Source: Gaeumannomyces sp. JS-464 (taxonomy: Eukaryota; Ascomycota; Sordariomycetes; Magnaporthales; Magnaporthaceae). From it: DNA of 64,000 bases. The stretch lies in contig NGZR01000005.1 of assembly GCA_002197995.1 (NCBI GenBank), forward strand, positions 620,001 to 684,000, read 5' to 3'. Under the pieces are notes generated by a model. The model was not told the DNA's origin. It ran no database searches and was given only the letters and a program-made list of their open reading frames with translations. The translations under genes and the position numbers were made by a program. Shown piece after piece: positions 54,698 to 64,000 of this stretch (its first letter is position 1; every line of letters begins with the position of its first letter).

Positions 54698-55446
54698 TTT
54701 GTGTATTCCCCGTCAGAAAAGCTCTTTTCTGAGCCGCACGAGGGACGCGCAGATCTTCGCCCGACGGGGAATCGGGGAGATTTGGGGACGAGGCACCGCA
54801 AAGGGGAACGCACCTTTCACGCGACGGCATCGGCGGGTGGCGGTGGCAGGCTTAAATACCGGGCTGGACGTTGTGGTTGCTCATCTCGGCGGTCAGGGCC
54901 TTGCAGAAGGGGTTACATCCTATCTGCGGACAGGGCGGCCCTCATCAGCAGAACCTGGTGTTGGCGCCATCTCGTGAAGACACAGCATTTTGGGCGCAGG
55001 GGTTTCCCCGCTCGAGGCCGCAAATCTGTCAGCGTGCCAAGACCAGCCGGGGAGTTCTTCGCGGCACCGTCGCCGCTCCGATGTCACCTGCTGCTTCCGG
55101 CATGGAGAGATAGACGTGGGACAATACCAGGACGCAAAGCGAGCTGCCTATTGGGTACAAGGCCATTTAACCTTGATCATCTGAAGGATCCTTTCCGTGC
55201 AGGCATTGATCGCGTGGTGATACGGATAACAATCAGGAATCGGGGAGCTGGCAGAAGAGATGCTGGCCCAGGATATTTCAGTCTGTCTGGTCGTGCCTTT
55301 TGCTCGAAACTTGAGACACCCGACTTCCAGCAGCAGCGGGGTCCACTGCAAGAATCGAGTTAGGCCCAAAACCAAGCCCAACGGGCCCGACAGAAGCCCC
55401 TTAGACAGTGGATGTGCTGAGTTTTCTTTACCCATCCCCTGACAAC
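54698..55446. other. Intergenic upstream of the metalloprotease
   Basis: This is the promoter region of the metalloprotease gene. No other gene is supported. Confidence 0.4.
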
Positions 55447-55612
55447 GGCCTGGTGGCGGAATGGTATCGCGTAGATTTCGGCAACGGACAATATTAACCA
55501 TTAACCCAAACCCTAACCGCCAAACTTATGCGTTACTGCGCGTTCAAGATCCCTGCGGGGCCTTGAACGCGCAGTAGCGCAAAGGTTGCGGGTTCAAGCC
55601 CCGTCTGGGTCG
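55447..55612 (+). pseudogene. Disrupted tRNA-Trp-like locus with an inserted hairpin
   Basis: The 5' end GGCCTGGTGGCGGAATGG... and the 3' end AAAGGTTGCGGGTTCAAGCC...CTGGGTCG match the two halves of the tRNA-Trp gene at 55851-55922 and pair as an acceptor stem. Between them, in place of the 14-nt anticodon loop region, are about 105 nt. These include a CCCTAA-containing stretch (55505-55517) and a 19-bp hairpin at 55530-55580. I could not fit a standard intron, because no anticodon stem forms at the junctions. It is probably a dead copy. Confidence 0.55.
55530..55580. repeat. Strong inverted repeat (19-bp stem)
   Basis: Arms GCGTTACTGCGCGTTCAAG (55530-55548) and CTTGAACGCGCAGTAGCGC (55562-55580) pair with a single G.T. 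The 13-nt loop can itself pair CCC with GGG. It lies inside the disrupted tRNA-Trp-like locus. Confidence 0.85.
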
Positions 55613-55850
55613 TGATGTACTATTTTGCTCCTGGGAGCTTAGCATAGCTTTCCCCGGTAGGTTTTATTTTTGCTTTGCACACCGTTCCCTTTTGATAAAT
55701 TTTGCTTCTCTGGGCGCTGTTCACTGTGGGCCCCATCCGCGATTTCTAAATGAAAAGAAATTGTAAGCGGCAGAGCAAAAAGTGGACAAAGATGCAAAGC
55801 AGCAGGGTTTTAAGCTTGGGCATTGCTATTTGGCAAAAAGGAAATCGAAA

Positions 55851-55922
55851 TGACCCAGACCCGATTTGAACGGATAACCTTTTGATCTGGAGTCAAACGC
55901 GCTACCGTTGCGCCACTAGGCC
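55851..55922 (-). tRNA. tRNA-Trp (anticodon CCA)
   Basis: A 72-nt cloverleaf on the minus strand starts GGCCTAGTGGCGCAACGG at 55922. The anticodon stem TTTGA/TCAAA encloses loop CTCCAGA, giving CCA. The T arm contains GTTCAAAT and the acceptor pairs with CTGGGTC, discriminator A at 55851. There is no intron. Several G.T pairs weaken the acceptor stem, and there is only a short T run downstream, so expression level is uncertain. Confidence 0.82.
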
Positions 55923-56426
55923 ATTGATGCAAGGGGGTATCATTGTGGCTCCTATAGCCCCTGACTGGAATCACCCCACTGGTGGACGCGCTTCCCGTTT
56001 CCCCACTCGCTTCTCCTGGTCCGGCCGGTATCATCAACGTGGACAGTAAACTGGTATAAGAAAGAATCTTTAGTGGCTGGTAGATGTTAGGCTATGAGTG
56101 TGTGGATGCTTTTGGTGGGGTCCGGGTGTGCCGCGAGGTGGGCTGGGGTGATTGGGGCGAAGCCATCCAAATAAGGCAGGATGCTGACGATGCAACGAGA
56201 CGGCAGCAGCTGAGCTTCAGAATGCACACCAAAATCTGACCCCTCTTGCCGAGATCTGGACACGAAATAATCTGGGCAGCCGATCTGACAGCATCTTTAT
56301 AACCCTGCCGGCTCCCTCCAAACGGTGCTTGTGTTGGCCTTCCGACTTTCGCTCCATCTCAAACAGCAGCGGCACAGGCAGGATTCCAGGAGGGGTTTCC
56401 ACCAAGTTCCCAACACAAACGATGCA
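55923..56426. other. Intergenic upstream of the Clr5 gene
   Basis: It lies between the tRNA-Trp gene and the Clr5-domain gene. Nothing else is recognised. Confidence 0.4.
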
Positions 56427-58618
56427 ATGGAGCTCAATGGCCCTGCGTTCTCGAGCGGGCCTGGGAGGAACGGCGCGAAGCCATCGTCCAGCTCTACCAG
56501 GCCGAGGATTGCGACTTCAAAACGCTCGTCGAGACAATGAAGAGCAAAGGTTTCTCTGCGACGTATGCATTATTCCCCAACAGCCCTCTGCTCGTCTCCC
56601 GCCTCCACGGTTACTAGACGCCATCACTTTTGCCCCCTGAAACGCCCAGTCGAGCTGCCCAGTCGGATCCAAACCTTGGTCGTCCTATTATCGCTGACAA
56701 TGTCGCCAGTCGGAGGGAATACATGAAGAAGCTCAAGCAGTGGGGTATTCACAAAAACGTCAAGGCGGAGGAGTACGCAGCCATCGTCCGCATCCAGTCC
56801 CGGCGCCAAGCCGAGGGCAAGCAGACGGCGTTCAGGGTGCGGAAGCGCCCGGTTTCCCAGGCCAACATATCCCGATATCTCCGGAGGTCCAAGAAGAATG
56901 AGCCACCTAAGTCCCCGATCAACGGTAAGACTATCGCCAAGACTCCCTAGCAGGACGTTTTGCTCGGCGCATGCACAGAGACTCGCTGAATACGGCCAAG
57001 TTTAGCTCCCACGCCTCCCTTCCTGGAGTACAGCACGCCTGCAGCAAGCCCCTCGTCGCCTGCGGCGAGCGCCGACCAAGGCTGCGAACATCTTCCCCTC
57101 GGATTAGAATACGACAAGCCCGCAAGGCGCCCACCGACTCCAAATGCTGCCGTTCGCGATTTCGGGCAACTTGCCGTTTGTATGGAGCACGCCACTCCAG
57201 GAAAGAGCGGCAAATGGGCTCCCGAGGTTGTACAAGACCTCTCTGGTCCCCATTTTTCCGGTACGCTGGCCAGGAGCCCACGCCACCAAGACCTCTTTAT
57301 CGACAGCCCCTCGCCAGTCGAGCTCGTCCTCTCAAGGCGTTCGTCTGCTCCCAGGCTACCGACCCCTGGGCTTGCCCAGTACTTCATGCGTCAGGAGTTT
57401 GCCCCTCGTCCAGCCGTCGCCATGCCCGACACTCTGCGGTACGCCGAGGACATCCTCCGGAGCATCCGGGAGTATATACGCGGGCTCAGGACCGCCGCCC
57501 TCTGCTCGTGCGACGAAGCCGCCGAGGGCAACTCCCTCATGCCGACGACCAGAGCCGGGGCCGTCCACCCCCGGCACTGCTGGCTGGCCGAGGCCAACCC
57601 CCGGGCCGGGAGGGCCTGCTCCACCAACCTCGTCAACGGCTTCGCCCTGATGGAGGCGGCCCGCTACGCCGAGGGGCGCAGCCTCCTCCAGGCCGCCCTC
57701 GCCCAGTACGACGAGTGCGTCTGCCACTGCCCCTACCAGGCGCGGTTCCTCGCCACCTTCTTGTCGATCCACACAAAGCACGCGTCCCTGCACCGCGCCC
57801 AGGCCGTTGTCTTCGACTACGTCCGCAAGGTGCTGCGCCGCAGGCTCGGCGCCCAATGGCCCGACCACCCCCTGGTGCGCATCGTTGACATTCTATACTT
57901 CGCCACGAAACACCACGCCTCCACGGTCGTGCACGACCCGGCCGTGATGCTGTTCTTGGACGACATTTACGATTCGAGCGGCGAGAGCATACCGGCCGCC
58001 GCCGCCGCCGCCGCCGCCAGCGCCAGGAGCAGTACCGGAACCAAGCCAATGGCCATGAGCGAGGTGCGGAGATGGGAATGGACTTTCTTCGCTCTTCGTG
58101 CGCATTTCGACCGCGTCGCGGACTCATCGGCTGCGGGAATCGGCGATAGCTCGGGTGCCGTCCGCTCGCTGCGACGGAGGTTGGCCGAGCTCCACCAAGG
58201 CATAGCTGCAAAACAAAATCCCCCTTTCGATTCTCTCCTCAAACTTCTAGTCTTCATAGCCCACAAGGCCCCCGCTGACATGCACCTAGATCCGTTGTAC
58301 GCCCACTTGATCCAGCGCCCACACTCACTGGACAAAATCCTCTCCTGTACGAAGGAGCTGGTAGGGTTTCTGTGGGAGAACTGGACGGACGGCAAGACGA
58401 GATTCCTTTATCTTCGCGCCTTGGTGATTGCCCTATGGCGCTTTGAACATTCGTATACCATGGTGGCCGATGGTGAAGCCGCGGCAATTTTGCGGCTGTG
58501 GCGACTGCCACTTGAAGCGTGGCTTGGAGACAATAAGAGCAAGATGGAAGTGGATGGAGACCAGCCGCCTGCAGAAGTACGCCGCTTGATGGACAGGCCA
58601 AAGGGAAACTGGACATAG
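56427..58618 (+). CDS. Clr5-domain protein, one frame error in exon 1
   Basis: Three exons: 56427-56562, 56710-56924 and 57006-58618. With one T added to the TT at 56448 the total is exactly 655 codons. The N-terminal Clr5 domain reads WEERREAIVQLYQAEDCDFK, TLVETMKSKGFSAT then REYMKKLKQWGIHKNV; in family members this resembles HTH-type DNA-binding segments. A basic linker follows (RVRKRPVSQANISRYLRRSK). Exon 3 adds a Pro/Ser-rich region and a long helical C-terminal domain (NLVNGFALMEAARYAEGRSL, FVCHCPY-type VCHCPYQARFLATFL, RAHFDRVADSS, LKLLVFIAHKAPADM, YLRALVIALWRFEHSYTMV). An Ala9 run (about 57998-58020) separates parts of it. Similar large Clr5 proteins are common in Sordariomycetes, with unknown function. 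Confidence 0.82.
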
Positions 58619-58687
58619 GAAAAAGGGTAGAAGAGCATAAAAAAGACAGAATGCCACCCTCCATCACTCGTCACAAGCGCAAATACC

Positions 58688-59599
58688 CTAGGTGCCAATT
58701 ATTTCGGACCATGGCACCCGCAGCGTCTGGTTGGCACTCGAGCAGTCTGTGATGTCCACCTGATATATCTCGCCCTCCTTCCAGTCGGGGTTTTCCCACA
58801 CCTCGACATTGCACTTGATAACCGCCTTGGACTCCCCGATAGCCTGAAATGAAACCCTATTGTTGTACGCGAGCCGTTAGTACATGAGCTTGTTGGTGGT
58901 CTCCGGATGATCAGCCAGGGAGAGAGTTCCGGGAGAAAAGGCTAGAAGGGATGTTTCCTGGACACTATACCTTCCGTGGTCCGAGCACAACCAGGTCTGC
59001 TTGACCTCGATCATGTCCCTGGTCTTGTCGTAGCGGAACCAAGTCAAGCCAGGCCCCTTGTCGGGCTCGCCGTCGTCGTGCTGGTCGCAGGTGTACCACT
59101 TGTCGCCGTAGAAGAACTCGTTGGTGGCGTTGCTGGAAGCCTCGCAGGCGGTGCTGTACGGCACCGCCTTGTTGCGGACGACGAAGGAGACGTTCCCGCG
59201 CGAGATAGGGTCGCCCTTGGCGTCCGGGCCCCTGATCTCGAGCGACGACCGGTAGCGGAAGTCGGTCAGGTTCCACGTCGGCTGCGAGAAGGTCCAGTCC
59301 TGGCACGAGCACGTGACGCCCGGCCGCGAGCAGTCCTTGACGTCGCGGGCCCGGCTGGCCGCGGCCGCGTACTCGGCAACATCGGGGCCGTTCGTGCCGC
59401 CTTTGGCAGCAATCTCTGTGATCTGTTGGGATGTCACCTTGGACAGCGGAGCCTGGGGGCTCGAGATGGGCGAGGCGCGGACGGGCAGGGGGCGGACAGA
59501 ATCGGCCGCGGCGAGGAGAAGGACGATGACGAGGGCGATGAGAGTTGGCAGCACCAGAACGATAGCATGCCTGCCCTCCGGCATCTTTTTGGAGGACAT
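58688..59599 (-). CDS. Predicted secreted or membrane-anchored extracellular protein, unknown family
   Basis: ATG 59599 starts MSSKKMPEGRH, then a hydrophobic helix (IVLVLPTLIALVIVLLLAAA) that is a signal anchor or signal peptide. The outer part has paired cysteines and N-glycosylation sites: CSRPGVTCSCQDWTFSQPTW, NLTDFRYRSSLEIRGPD, NVSFVVRNKAVPYSTACEAS, FFYGDKWYTCDQHDDGEP and KQTWLCSDHG. A probable intron (58844-58970, GTATAG to TTTCAG) leads to AIGESKAVIKCNVEVWENPD and a last Cys in VDITDCSS, ending PWSEIIGT. As written the exons lack one base at the joint, so either the splice site or one base is wrong. Without the splice the ORF ends at 58877. Confidence 0.6.
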
Positions 59600-62500
59600 T
59601 TTTTCTCGGACGCTCGATTCGGTCTTGTTTCCAGGCGGCCTGTTTTAACGTTATCCTGAGTGAGCGAAGGACTGAACAGGACTCAGTGTAACTACCTTGG
59701 CTACAAAGATTAGCCAATACAGAGATAATGGGATTGGTTTCCGTGAGCGAAGTGAACTTGACTTCGTAGCTTGAAGCACGCTTGGGGGACTATGGTTTCG
59801 GCATTGGCTGTGTACTCCAGAATATGGAGGCCCCTGGCGCTGCCTGGACGAAGAGGGGCCTCTTATTTATAGAAGACCAAGTAGAGGAAGACTTACCCGA
59901 GCTAGGCGATGACGGAAGCTTTGGGAGTAGGGTCTTGCTTGTAGTGTCACGGCAGCGGCGGATGGTCGTGTGTGGTTTTTGAGTCCAGAGATTTTGACGC
60001 ACAAGGATGATGAAGGTGTGTGGGAGCCGAGGTGTGTTGCGCCTTCCTCGCCCAGGTCCGGTGTTTCTTGTGTGGCACGCGGTCTAGCGCTAAATCAGAA
60101 ACCCCCTCGATGGATTGCTGGTCTGAACAGGCACGGCAGGGACTCTCCCTAGATCCCAAAAAGAATTTGTCCGCCCATGTCCCCATGCAACTGCCTACAA
60201 GACGATACCCCTTTTGTTCCTTTGTTCTCCATTAGCAGCATGGAAAGCACCTTCCAGTCGGCCATCTGGCAGCAGCTTCTTGCATCATGTACCCCTCGAC
60301 CGAAGATACAGGAAATCCGAAAGAAACTCCATGATCACGCCCTTCCCCGCAGATTACGTAGCAAAACGCAGTGGCGCTAACCATCTGTGTATTCCAAGGG
60401 CCAATAGGATACACACGATCGCGCCTCCAGCGGCACACCAGAGTGCGTGACTTCATATCCTTACCCCCGTCGGAACCACGGCAGATACGCTCTCTTCTAG
60501 CGCAAGCAGAAGCTCCTTCGACGCCTCCCGGGGTCTCCCGCACACCCCTTCACGACCACAAGACCAAGGCTCTTCCCAGCCCGGTGGCGGTGAACAAGAT
60601 GGGGCAAGATCCATGCATCCCTGCCTCTGTCCGTCGCGCGAGCACGACGCACAGACGGTGCAACCTCCTGACCAGTGAGACCGAGACAGCGCGGCGGCAG
60701 CGCGTGCACGGAAGCACAGGGTAGCCTCCTTTATGAAACCTCGATCCCGAGAGTATGGGTGGACGGCTTGCCACGCGACACCCGTCCGCAAGCCCCCGGC
60801 AGAGGATTCACAGCGGCTTTCAACTGCCGCGAGCCGCTTGAGCTCTTCTCAAGCCGCTGATCGATAAGTTGCGTCGTCAAGCTTGTGCCTTGAGCTATTT
60901 CCATCTCCACTCCTATATATCATCACCTACAGATCCCGGACATCACATCCCCGTAGCAGTCACGGAAGCTGGCGTGGCAAAAGTAGAGGGAGGACAGATA
61001 CTGACACAAGCTTTTCCATGACCAAGGTCTGCCAACGTGCGTATTCAAGAGGTCACCCCTCCGAAAGTCGTTCCGTGCGCCCACGCCCACCCGCTGAGAC
61101 ACAAGAAGATCAACTCTTTGTGCCATGTCCGCGTAGGTCTCAGCCAAAGCTCGAGGCAAACACACGGCCCGGCGTCAACCTCACACAGGCTCTCAGGCTA
61201 CCTTGATAAGTAACATAGGCCAAGGAAAAGTACGGAGAGCAAGACGACTCGCGGCCGCCTTCCAGTCGTCGAAATGCGTGCGTCAACAAATACACCAGAG
61301 GTAGAGCAAGCGTTATGGGTGTAATAGTGACGGGGCAGGACGGCAAGAGCACAGAGATCCCGCACAACAACCGAACACTGCCAGAAGCTTGAGGAAAGAG
61401 CATGATGAGTACCAGTGAATATTCCGGTCATATCTGCCGAGTTCTCCCACGGCAGTGGACAGCGTAAACAAGGAACTGTGACACCGGTGATGAAAGCAAG
61501 AGACACACAAAGACGGCGGGCCATATGGGTGGCTAGGATCAAGCCAACAAAAGAACCTCGCCAGATAAGTCCCTAGCCCCTGCAGAGGGTTTGACGACTG
61601 ACTAACCGCGATGACACGAGACTGTGTATGGGATACCCCACCTCTCACGGATCTCCCTCGGGTCCCTCGTTTCCCTCCAGAAATGAAAACACATTACCTC
61701 TACGGATGTTCCCAAACGGGCACCCCCAGAAGACACGGATACATAGGTCCCTCGGCGTCCAAAGATAACCGGCGAGGACGCTCCCTCCGGGCTAGAGCGG
61801 GCGGAGGGATGATGGCCCAGATCATGTTCCTACGACGGATATCAACGAGGGCAAGAGACAAAGTTGCCAGGATACAAAACGCTATTGGTTGCATTCAAGA
61901 GACAGTTTATTTCAACACTCTGTCAGTGTAAACACTGAGCTTATGAAACCTGCACGAATCCCAGACATGTATTCATGGTAGACCCTCCAAGGTTCTCCGC
62001 ACCACGGGCATCCAGCCTCGTAGCAGAAATAATGGCAAGAACCAGGCCTTATAAAGGAACCTCAGCAAAGCTGGAGCAGTTTCATGAAACATCGTTGAGC
62101 GGGATGTCAGCAGCATACTCTATTTCGATGCTAATGCTTGGGTATAATACACTGCGGGGCTAATGAACGGCAAAGAGACAAGCATCGAAAAAAGAGCAAA
62201 CATAGAAAAAGGCGGGGCATGGAAATCAGGAGGGGATGAAGGGTCACAAATGTGGTGTTTGTGCGCTGTATACTCGTCGCTCAGCGTTAGCCCCTTTTTC
62301 GTATCCTCTGCAGTTGGTGTCAGAGCCAGGCGAAGGAAAAAAAGAAAAGACAGGAACAATAACAAGCCAGTCATGTATCCCCTGAACCTCCTACCGTTGT
62401 CTAATAGATAATAAGAGAGATGAAAAAAAAAGCAGTCCTGTAGAAAAACAGCTCGTGTGCGTCGTCATAAAGATGATATCATGGTCTCCGTCTAAAAGCT

Positions 62501-62840
62501 GTTTTGCGCTCGGCCTCAAAACGCTTCTCACCTCCCCCTTTCGTGATGCTCATGAAGCCACGGCAGACCGCCGTATTAGAACGAGCCGGGACGCTTCTCG
62601 GGGCATGCATAAAGATAGCGTGGTGTGTAGTGGAGTGGTGGAAAACAGTAGAGAGTAAGAAAAGAAGCAAACAATCGCGAATCGCCGCTTCGTTTGGGGC
62701 GTCAGGTTGCCATGGCGTTTATAGCCAGCTAAGGCACGTGTAATGGATCAGTCGATGGCGTCCACACGGCGTAACACAATAAAGCATGATGTGGTGCAGT
62801 ATCGATGGAAAAAGTTGAGAACAGCGGCGGCGGCGACCGT
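59600..62840. other. Gene-poor 3.2-kb stretch
   Basis: I see no conserved protein or RNA on either strand. The right end (about 61900-62840) is less GC-rich and likely holds the 3' untranslated region of the kinase gene. Short ORFs are frequent but have no consistent codon bias. Confidence 0.35.
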
Positions 62841-64000
62841 CTACCGCTCCTCCTCCTCGTCGAGCGGCTCGACCCGCACGAGTATCTCCTCTAGCAGGCC
62901 CTCGAGGAACGGGCCGACCTCCTTGCCCATACCAACAGGCTCGGCCTTGTCCCAGTGGTCAATCTCCTTGCACACGTGCGCGAGCTTGTAGACCAGCTTT
63001 CGGATCTTCTCGTGCGCCGCCTCGGCCCGCTGCTGCCGCGGCGTCGGCACTGGCGGCAGCGAAGAGCCGCCGCTGCTGTCTAGCGCCAGCGACGTCGACG
63101 ACGATGACGGCGACGACGACTGCATCTGCTGAATCTGCTGCTGGAGGCGGATCTGCCGCCTCTTAAGCGCCTCCTCCAGAGCAGGGAAGATGACATCGTT
63201 GAGCGCGTCCAGGTCGCCGTTGGGCGGCGACGGCGCCGGCGACGGGAACGACGACGGCGCCTGGAGCTGGCTGCTGCTGCTGCTGCTGCCGTGTGGTGGC
63301 GGCTCTGGTGTGGCCGACGACCTGTGCGGCGGCGGCATCGGGAGCGGCAGCGGCTGATGAGCTAATGGCGATAGTGGCGACACCTGGCTGTACCGCTGGT
63401 GCGACTGCCGCGTCGGCGACGGCGGCAGCTGCTGCTGGCTCGACGTCTTCTGCAGCACATGCGGCGGCAGCGCCGGTGGGGCGTGGTGCTGCTGCAGCCC
63501 GCCGCGGAACGGCGGTATCTCGGGCAGCTTCATGGGACCCGGCTTGGACGGCTGTTGTGACCGCTGCTGCTGGCCCTGCTGCTGTTGTTGGTACTGCGGC
63601 GCCTGCGGGCCGAGACCGTACGAGCTGCCCATGCCAACCTTGGACACTATTCCCTGCCGTCCTTCACCAGCCTGGATGACGTTTCCAAGGTTCATGCCGC
63701 CCATGTCGCGCTGCAGTTGCAGCTGCAGCTCTCGGTCGTAATCTGGCGAGTGCCCACCGCTCGGCAGCAGCGGGGTGGGATTTAGTGAGCCGTTGAAGCC
63801 CAGCGCCCTCGGCGTCTCGGGTTCGCGGGGCACCGGCTTGGGTGGAGATGCCGTGATTACGACCCGCGTCGGGGAGGCGGGTCCTTGGGGGATAGGCTTC
63901 CTCTGCGGGCTGACCTGCCTCGATGTGCCCGTTGACGCGGCAGCCTTGACCGTGTCCCGGTCCCTCGACTCGTCGAAGTTGAAACTGTCCTTGGTCGGGC
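62841..64000 (-). CDS. C-terminal part of a GCK-III/STE20-type protein kinase (Kic1/Nak1-like), 5' end outside window
   Basis: The open frame runs off the window edge at 64000 and stops at 62841, about 386 residues. Most is low-complexity Ser/Pro/Gln (GPQAPQYQQQQQGQQQR, HGSSSSSSQLQAPSSF). The last 110 residues are conserved in fungal Kic1/Nak1-type kinases: LDALNDVIFPALEEALKRRQ, RAEAAHEKIRKLVYKLAHVC, KEIDHWDKAEPVGMGKEVGP and FLEGLLEEILVRVEPLDEEE. These kinases act in the morphogenesis (MOR/RAM) NDR-kinase network controlling polarity and septation. The kinase domain itself is not in view, so the assignment rests on this tail. Confidence 0.6.
   Translation of the reverse strand, partial: PTKDSFNFDESRDRDTVKAAASTGTSRQVSPQRKPIPQGPASPTRVVITASPPKPVPREPETPRALGFNGSLNPTPLLPSGGHSPDYDRELQLQLQRDMGGMNLGNVIQAGEGRQGIVSKVGMGSSYGLGPQAPQYQQQQQGQQQRSQQPSKPGPMKLPEIPPFRGGLQQHHAPPALPPHVLQKTSSQQQLPPSPTRQSHQRYSQVSPLSPLAHQPLPLPMPPPHRSSATPEPPPHGSSSSSSQLQAPSSFPSPAPSPPNGDLDALNDVIFPALEEALKRRQIRLQQQIQQMQSSSPSSSSTSLALDSSGGSSLPPVPTPRQQRAEAAHEKIRKLVYKLAHVCKEIDHWDKAEPVGMGKEVGPFLEGLLEEILVRVEPLDEEEER

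Noticed and set aside
52752..55363. Very long plus-strand ORFs (each over 480 codons) antisense to the metalloprotease
   Set aside because: They are shadows of the extremely GC-rich third positions of the minus-strand gene. Their translations are Arg/Ala/Val-rich without any motif, while the minus strand shows a signal peptide and zinc motif.
55505..55517. CCCTAA repeat as a telomere remnant
   Set aside because: Only one perfect and a couple of near units are present, too few for telomeric DNA. I keep it only as part of the inserted block in the tRNA-like locus.

Overview
The window looks like nuclear DNA of a filamentous ascomycete, most likely a Sordariomycete. Genes are GC-rich and well spaced. 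They carry 45-155 nt introns with GTNNGY donors, CTNAC-like branch sites and YAG acceptors. Several families are typical of such fungi: HET, Clr5, SigF-like NTF2, a rhodopsin-domain membrane protein, the MCYQ family, exo-polygalacturonase and a chromodomain/HDAC-type protein. There is no bacterial operon structure and no CRISPR array.

Layout. 1-3.3 kb is gene-poor and holds an RRM-gene relic. 3.3-4.6 kb is a paraoxonase-like gene. 4.9-7.0 kb is a conserved MCYQ-type gene split by a solo LTR with a perfect 5-bp target duplication. 7.4-8.8 kb is a PD-(D/E)XK-like gene. 9.8-12.2 kb is a chromodomain protein. Then follow a hot-dog thioesterase, PAM17, UBA4 and SLX9 (divergent pair), and a NEDD8 protease (DEN1). 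22.5-23.4 kb is a HET relic. Next come an unknown coiled-coil protein (23.8), a SigF-like NTF2 protein (25.9) and an FMO (27.6). A 619-bp TIR element with 8-bp target duplications lies at 30.0 kb. A Cys-rich single-pass membrane protein (31.7), an intron-bearing tRNA-like gene (35.25) and a GH28 exo-polygalacturonase (36.8) follow. Then come a SET protein (39.9), a dienelactone hydrolase (41.8), a small secreted Cys-rich protein (43.2), a SANT/Myb-like protein (44.7), an acidic protein (46.3), an AIM6-like phosphodiesterase (47.9), a rhodopsin-domain membrane protein (49.1), an M6-like metalloprotease (52.6), two tRNA-Trp-type loci (55.4-55.9), a Clr5 protein (56.4) and a secreted or anchored protein (58.7). 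The window ends in the C-terminus of a GCK-III-type kinase.

A strong technical signal runs through the window. Most multi-exon genes, including housekeeping ones (uba4, pam17, den1), are broken by single-base shifts, usually in short homopolymers. Restoring one base rejoins conserved protein in each case, and in several genes brings the total coding length to a multiple of three. I read most of these as indel errors in the assembly rather than real pseudogenes. The exceptions with other damage are the RRM relic, the HET relic and the LTR-split gene.

I found no convincing new multi-gene system. The best leads are the LTR-split gene, the TIR element, the tRNA-Trp-like locus carrying an inserted hairpin, and the small secreted protein with a partial hydrophobin-like cysteine spacing.
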